From the NCBI RefSeq assembly GCF_020873895.1, contig NZ_JAHWGT010000024.1, forward strand, positions 1-64,000: a DNA stretch of 64,000 nucleotides. The letters run 5' to 3'. The stretch's first letter is position 1, and each line of letters opens with the position of its first letter. The stretch comes from Streptomyces sp. DH12 (GTDB lineage Bacteria > Actinomycetota > Actinomycetes > Streptomycetales > Streptomycetaceae). Shown one piece after another: positions 62,601-64,000 of the stretch. The position numbers and the translations under genes were made by a program. The notes below the pieces were generated by a model, which was not told the origin of the DNA, made no database searches, and saw only the letters and a program-made list of their open reading frames with translations.

Positions 62601-62819
62601 GCCGAAGCCACTGCGGAGCACTTGGACAGACGGATCGACGAGTGGCAGCAGGAGGCGGAGAGCGCGCGGGGCGAAGGCCGGCGACTGTACTACCGTCCCC
62701 AGGGGCGCGCATACAGCTCCCTCCTGACCGACTTCGGCAAGCAGGAGGGCCTGTGGGAAACGGCCCAATCGATGCGCAATGTCGACCGCGACTGCCTCGT
62801 CGTGGTCAGGGGAGCGTGA
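59661..62819 (+). CDS. drmA: DrmA-like DISARM helicase
   Basis: 1052 residues. N-terminal 400-residue domain specific to the family, then an SF2 helicase: Walker A LIWFPTGGGKTETYL (432-438), DExH box VIQDELHLLAGPLGT (642-645), motif III as ASTATIRR (678-684) and motif VI QATSRVGRRDVPGL (872-880). A zinc ribbon with C549, C552, C580 and C585 is inserted between motifs I and II. This architecture and the FPTGGGKTE/DELHLL wording match DISARM DrmA. GTG 59661 forms a GTGA overlap with the preceding stop, and its own stop overlaps the drmB start. Confidence 0.88.
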   Translation: MTDAEPSLSAYRNAYVSYLRRQLVGPGPEEEEHLVDPPDRRYLMGTLYPRGSSMLEHAAAEGEESFDESEAGSGEEDGFADDPVAEANAWLPSSLGFSFFTDARRIEIVCEASRYLTLREGGRRSWKRQPRLSTTETVELGSDSPVTCLDGHGLLHVRWRSFGAGHLVTCVLSNAHKEEESRHKDRELMLFQVSLRATTSDGTVLEYPSTRLNSRDQEEQELRVQYRHIITRAVGHGCAVVWDDSSGPVTALRTEVMPEQVVAHIKPDGPRDLPVLNLAHLSNPDLTVEDLREGLTSFVLGYHEWFETQQSKAESLPRWAAAPAGRLLGRIGAALDRMTAGVTALTSSTPTGELAREAFRLANRAMALQMLHSRPELAGTRRRRNSEVVELTEPPTDYAWHPFQLAYFLLVVESLMIPEHEDRRTVDLIWFPTGGGKTETYLFTACFEILRRRLQYGAAGGGTAVLSRYTLSLLTTQQFQRTATAICALEYIRAGHDGGVRRDLGQEPISIGLWVGQETTPNRISAAEQELDTLKQSPEPDDRFLLERCPWCGTEIVPERSGRGEDFGIHADGGETWFFCPRRSCVFHDRLPVTVVDEQIYREPPTFVLGTVDKFARLAWESEAGNLFGRDGRRAPSLVIQDELHLLAGPLGTTVGLYESAILELCSWQGTAPKVIASTATIRRSQDQIQRLYGRPVQLFPPAGLEAGHSYFASPDDEKPGRLYVGVMAQGHTASTATVHVGAAGLQAPMDLGDDEVRRDAYWTMVAYHNSLRELGRTVTIARDDIPARLEHLTKDESRRRRLDDDSVVELTSNVPRADQPRLLDRLGRRFGEQGSVSFLATTNMLSVGVDVPRLGLMLMNGQPKTTSEYIQATSRVGRRDVPGLIVTLFRSTKPRDRSHYESFGVYHRSLYRHVEPTSVTPWSLPSRDRALHAVLTILVRHGIGLAAENKAGEVLEHMDEVARIRDLIVDHVRRADPDEAEATAEHLDRRIDEWQQEAESARGEGRRLYYRPQGRAYSSLLTDFGKQEGLWETAQSMRNVDRDCLVVVRGA

Positions 62820-64000
62820 ACGCTGTGAGGGACATCCGCCGCAAGGTCCGCAGGACGCAGACGATCGTCCCGTTCGGAGTGGGCGGGATCATCGACCTCC
62901 GAGGCGAATCCTTCGTGGCCGCGGACACCCGGAGCTGGGCCAGGACCGCCGAGCCGGTGGACTCCCCCCGGCTTGCGGCGAAGCTGCGAGTGGACGGATT
63001 CCGCTCGGCTCCCGTCATCCCGGCGGGGAAGGCGGCCTACACGAGCCGCAGCGGACCCACGTACGTGCGTTTCCCGAAATGGCTCTTCTGCCCCGTCTGC
63101 CGAGCGATGGCGTTCTGGAGGACCTCACTTGAGGAAAAGGACCGGGTTCCCACCTGTGGGCGCTGCCCAAGCAGGCCGAAACTGGCGCCCATGCGTTTCA
63201 TCCAGGTCTGTCGGGCCGGCCACCTGGCCGACATCAACTGGTTCCGCTGGGCTCATTCTGCGAGCGAAGGGCACGATCAACGACAGTGTCGGTCCGGCCG
63301 GCTCCGGTTCCTCGCCACTCCCGACTCGTCCGGTCTCGAAGCCCTGCACGTCGTGTGCGAGACCTGCCACGCCCGGCGGGATCTCGCGGGGATCAGCTAC
63401 AAGGACGTCCTGCGGAAGTTGGGGATGAACTGCCGCGGGACTCATCCTTGGCAGGACGACACCGACGAGCCGGATCCTTGTGAGGAGGCCCCACAGGCTG
63501 TACAGCGCGGTGCCGCCAACGTCTACTTCCCGGTCGTCCACTCCGCCATCGACATCCCGGCGCCGAGCAGCCCGTCGGAGCACGACCCCGCCACCCAGGC
63601 GGTCGTCAACAGCAGCTTTTGGCTCAACTACCTCAGTCACTACGGCAGTCCGATCGCCGACCATTTCCGGGCCATCATCGCCGCCGAGTCCGGGGTCTCC
63701 GAGGAGTTCGTCGAGGCTATCGGGCGCCGCACCTCCGACCGGGGCGCCCCGTCCTCGCCGTTCGGCTCGGACGAGCACCTCAGTATCGCCGAATGGGCGG
63801 CCTTCTCCAATCCGGAGTCCGTGCCCGCGTCGAAGACGTTCTCCGTGCGCCGGACACGTCTCGACATCGACGGCACCGCCCCTCCCTCGATGCTGGAGTT
63901 GAACCGGAGGGTCGCCTCCGTCGTCGTGGCGGACAGGGTCCGCGAGGTTCGAGCGCTCGAAGGCTTCTCCCGCTACGAACCCCACTCCGGCGACAACGAC
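62816..64000 (+). CDS. drmB: DrmB-like DUF1998 protein, cut by the window end
   Basis: 395 codons are visible without a stop. GTG 62816 makes a GTGA overlap with the drmA stop. The N terminus reads RRTQTIVPFGVGGIIDLRGESFVAADTRSW, followed by FRSAPVIPAG, RFPKWLFCPVCRAM (C92, C95), CGRC (114/117), MRFIQVCRAGHLADINWFRWAH (C132, H136) and CETC (181/184): the multi-zinc-finger N-terminal part of DISARM DrmB. The DUF1998 domain would lie beyond the window. DrmB forms a complex with DrmA that loads on DNA with 5' overhangs. The next gene is expected to be drmC (phospholipase D-like). Confidence 0.85.
   Translation, partial: MNAVRDIRRKVRRTQTIVPFGVGGIIDLRGESFVAADTRSWARTAEPVDSPRLAAKLRVDGFRSAPVIPAGKAAYTSRSGPTYVRFPKWLFCPVCRAMAFWRTSLEEKDRVPTCGRCPSRPKLAPMRFIQVCRAGHLADINWFRWAHSASEGHDQRQCRSGRLRFLATPDSSGLEALHVVCETCHARRDLAGISYKDVLRKLGMNCRGTHPWQDDTDEPDPCEEAPQAVQRGAANVYFPVVHSAIDIPAPSSPSEHDPATQAVVNSSFWLNYLSHYGSPIADHFRAIIAAESGVSEEFVEAIGRRTSDRGAPSSPFGSDEHLSIAEWAAFSNPESVPASKTFSVRRTRLDIDGTAPPSMLELNRRVASVVVADRVREVRALEGFSRYEPHSGDND

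Overview
The window is very GC-rich DNA with GTG/ATG starts, purine-rich ribosome sites and strong third-position G/C bias. Gene content (divergent oxyR/ahpCD, GTP-type PEP carboxykinase, a Streptomyces-type Tad pilus cluster, a secreted chitinase with a DasR-like site, a PASTA-less Ser/Thr kinase) points to a Streptomyces or close relative. The left 51 kb reads as core chromosome; the right 13 kb is an accessory island with visibly more A/T-ending codons.

0-15 kb: a secreted or membrane endonuclease/exonuclease/phosphatase protein; a PadR-ABC-FtsX efflux-type operon behind a palindromic operator; the peroxide defence unit oxyR <> ahpC-ahpD; an AI-2E-type permease coupled to a membrane protein; a lytic transglycosylase; PIN-PhoH ATPase; undecaprenyl-type cis-prenyltransferase; aldo/keto reductase.

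15-29 kb: Tad (Flp) pilus region. A prepilin peptidase and a DUF192 protein lie at one edge, followed by a PIG-V-like mannosyltransferase and a frameshifted lipoprotein. The leftward cluster reads zinc-ribbon protein, CpaB, TadZ, two TadE-like pseudopilins, CpaF ATPase, TadB, TadC, Flp pilin, TadG-like protein, lipoprotein, OmpA-like protein. Most junctions are 4-nt overlaps.

29-51 kb: GH18 chitinase under a DasR-type site; an NRAMP-related transporter without the usual metal motifs; M14 carboxypeptidase; Ser/Thr kinase; a leftward sugar kinase-IclR-RidA operon divergent from a D-serine-dehydratase-like enzyme and a D-aminoacylase, with an alternating palindromic operator between them; MptB-like mannosyltransferase; S1 protease; alanine-type aminotransferase; a small gene behind a Fur-like box; PEP carboxykinase; TrhA; YyaL-type thioredoxin-domain protein.

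51-64 kb: a candidate anti-phage island. A rightward cytosine-5 methyltransferase is followed by a leftward three-gene operon whose first gene fuses a complete sigma-70 factor to a GHKL-type ATPase, then two poorly known proteins. Divergently, a NERD-nuclease/SF1 helicase, a DrmA-like helicase and a DrmB-like DUF1998 protein (cut by the window end) are coupled by GTGA overlaps. The drmMII/drmA/drmB set is DISARM-like; the sigma-ATPase fusion and its two partners are not standard DISARM parts as I know the system, and are the best candidate for something undescribed. No tRNA, rRNA, CRISPR array or insertion sequence was recognised.
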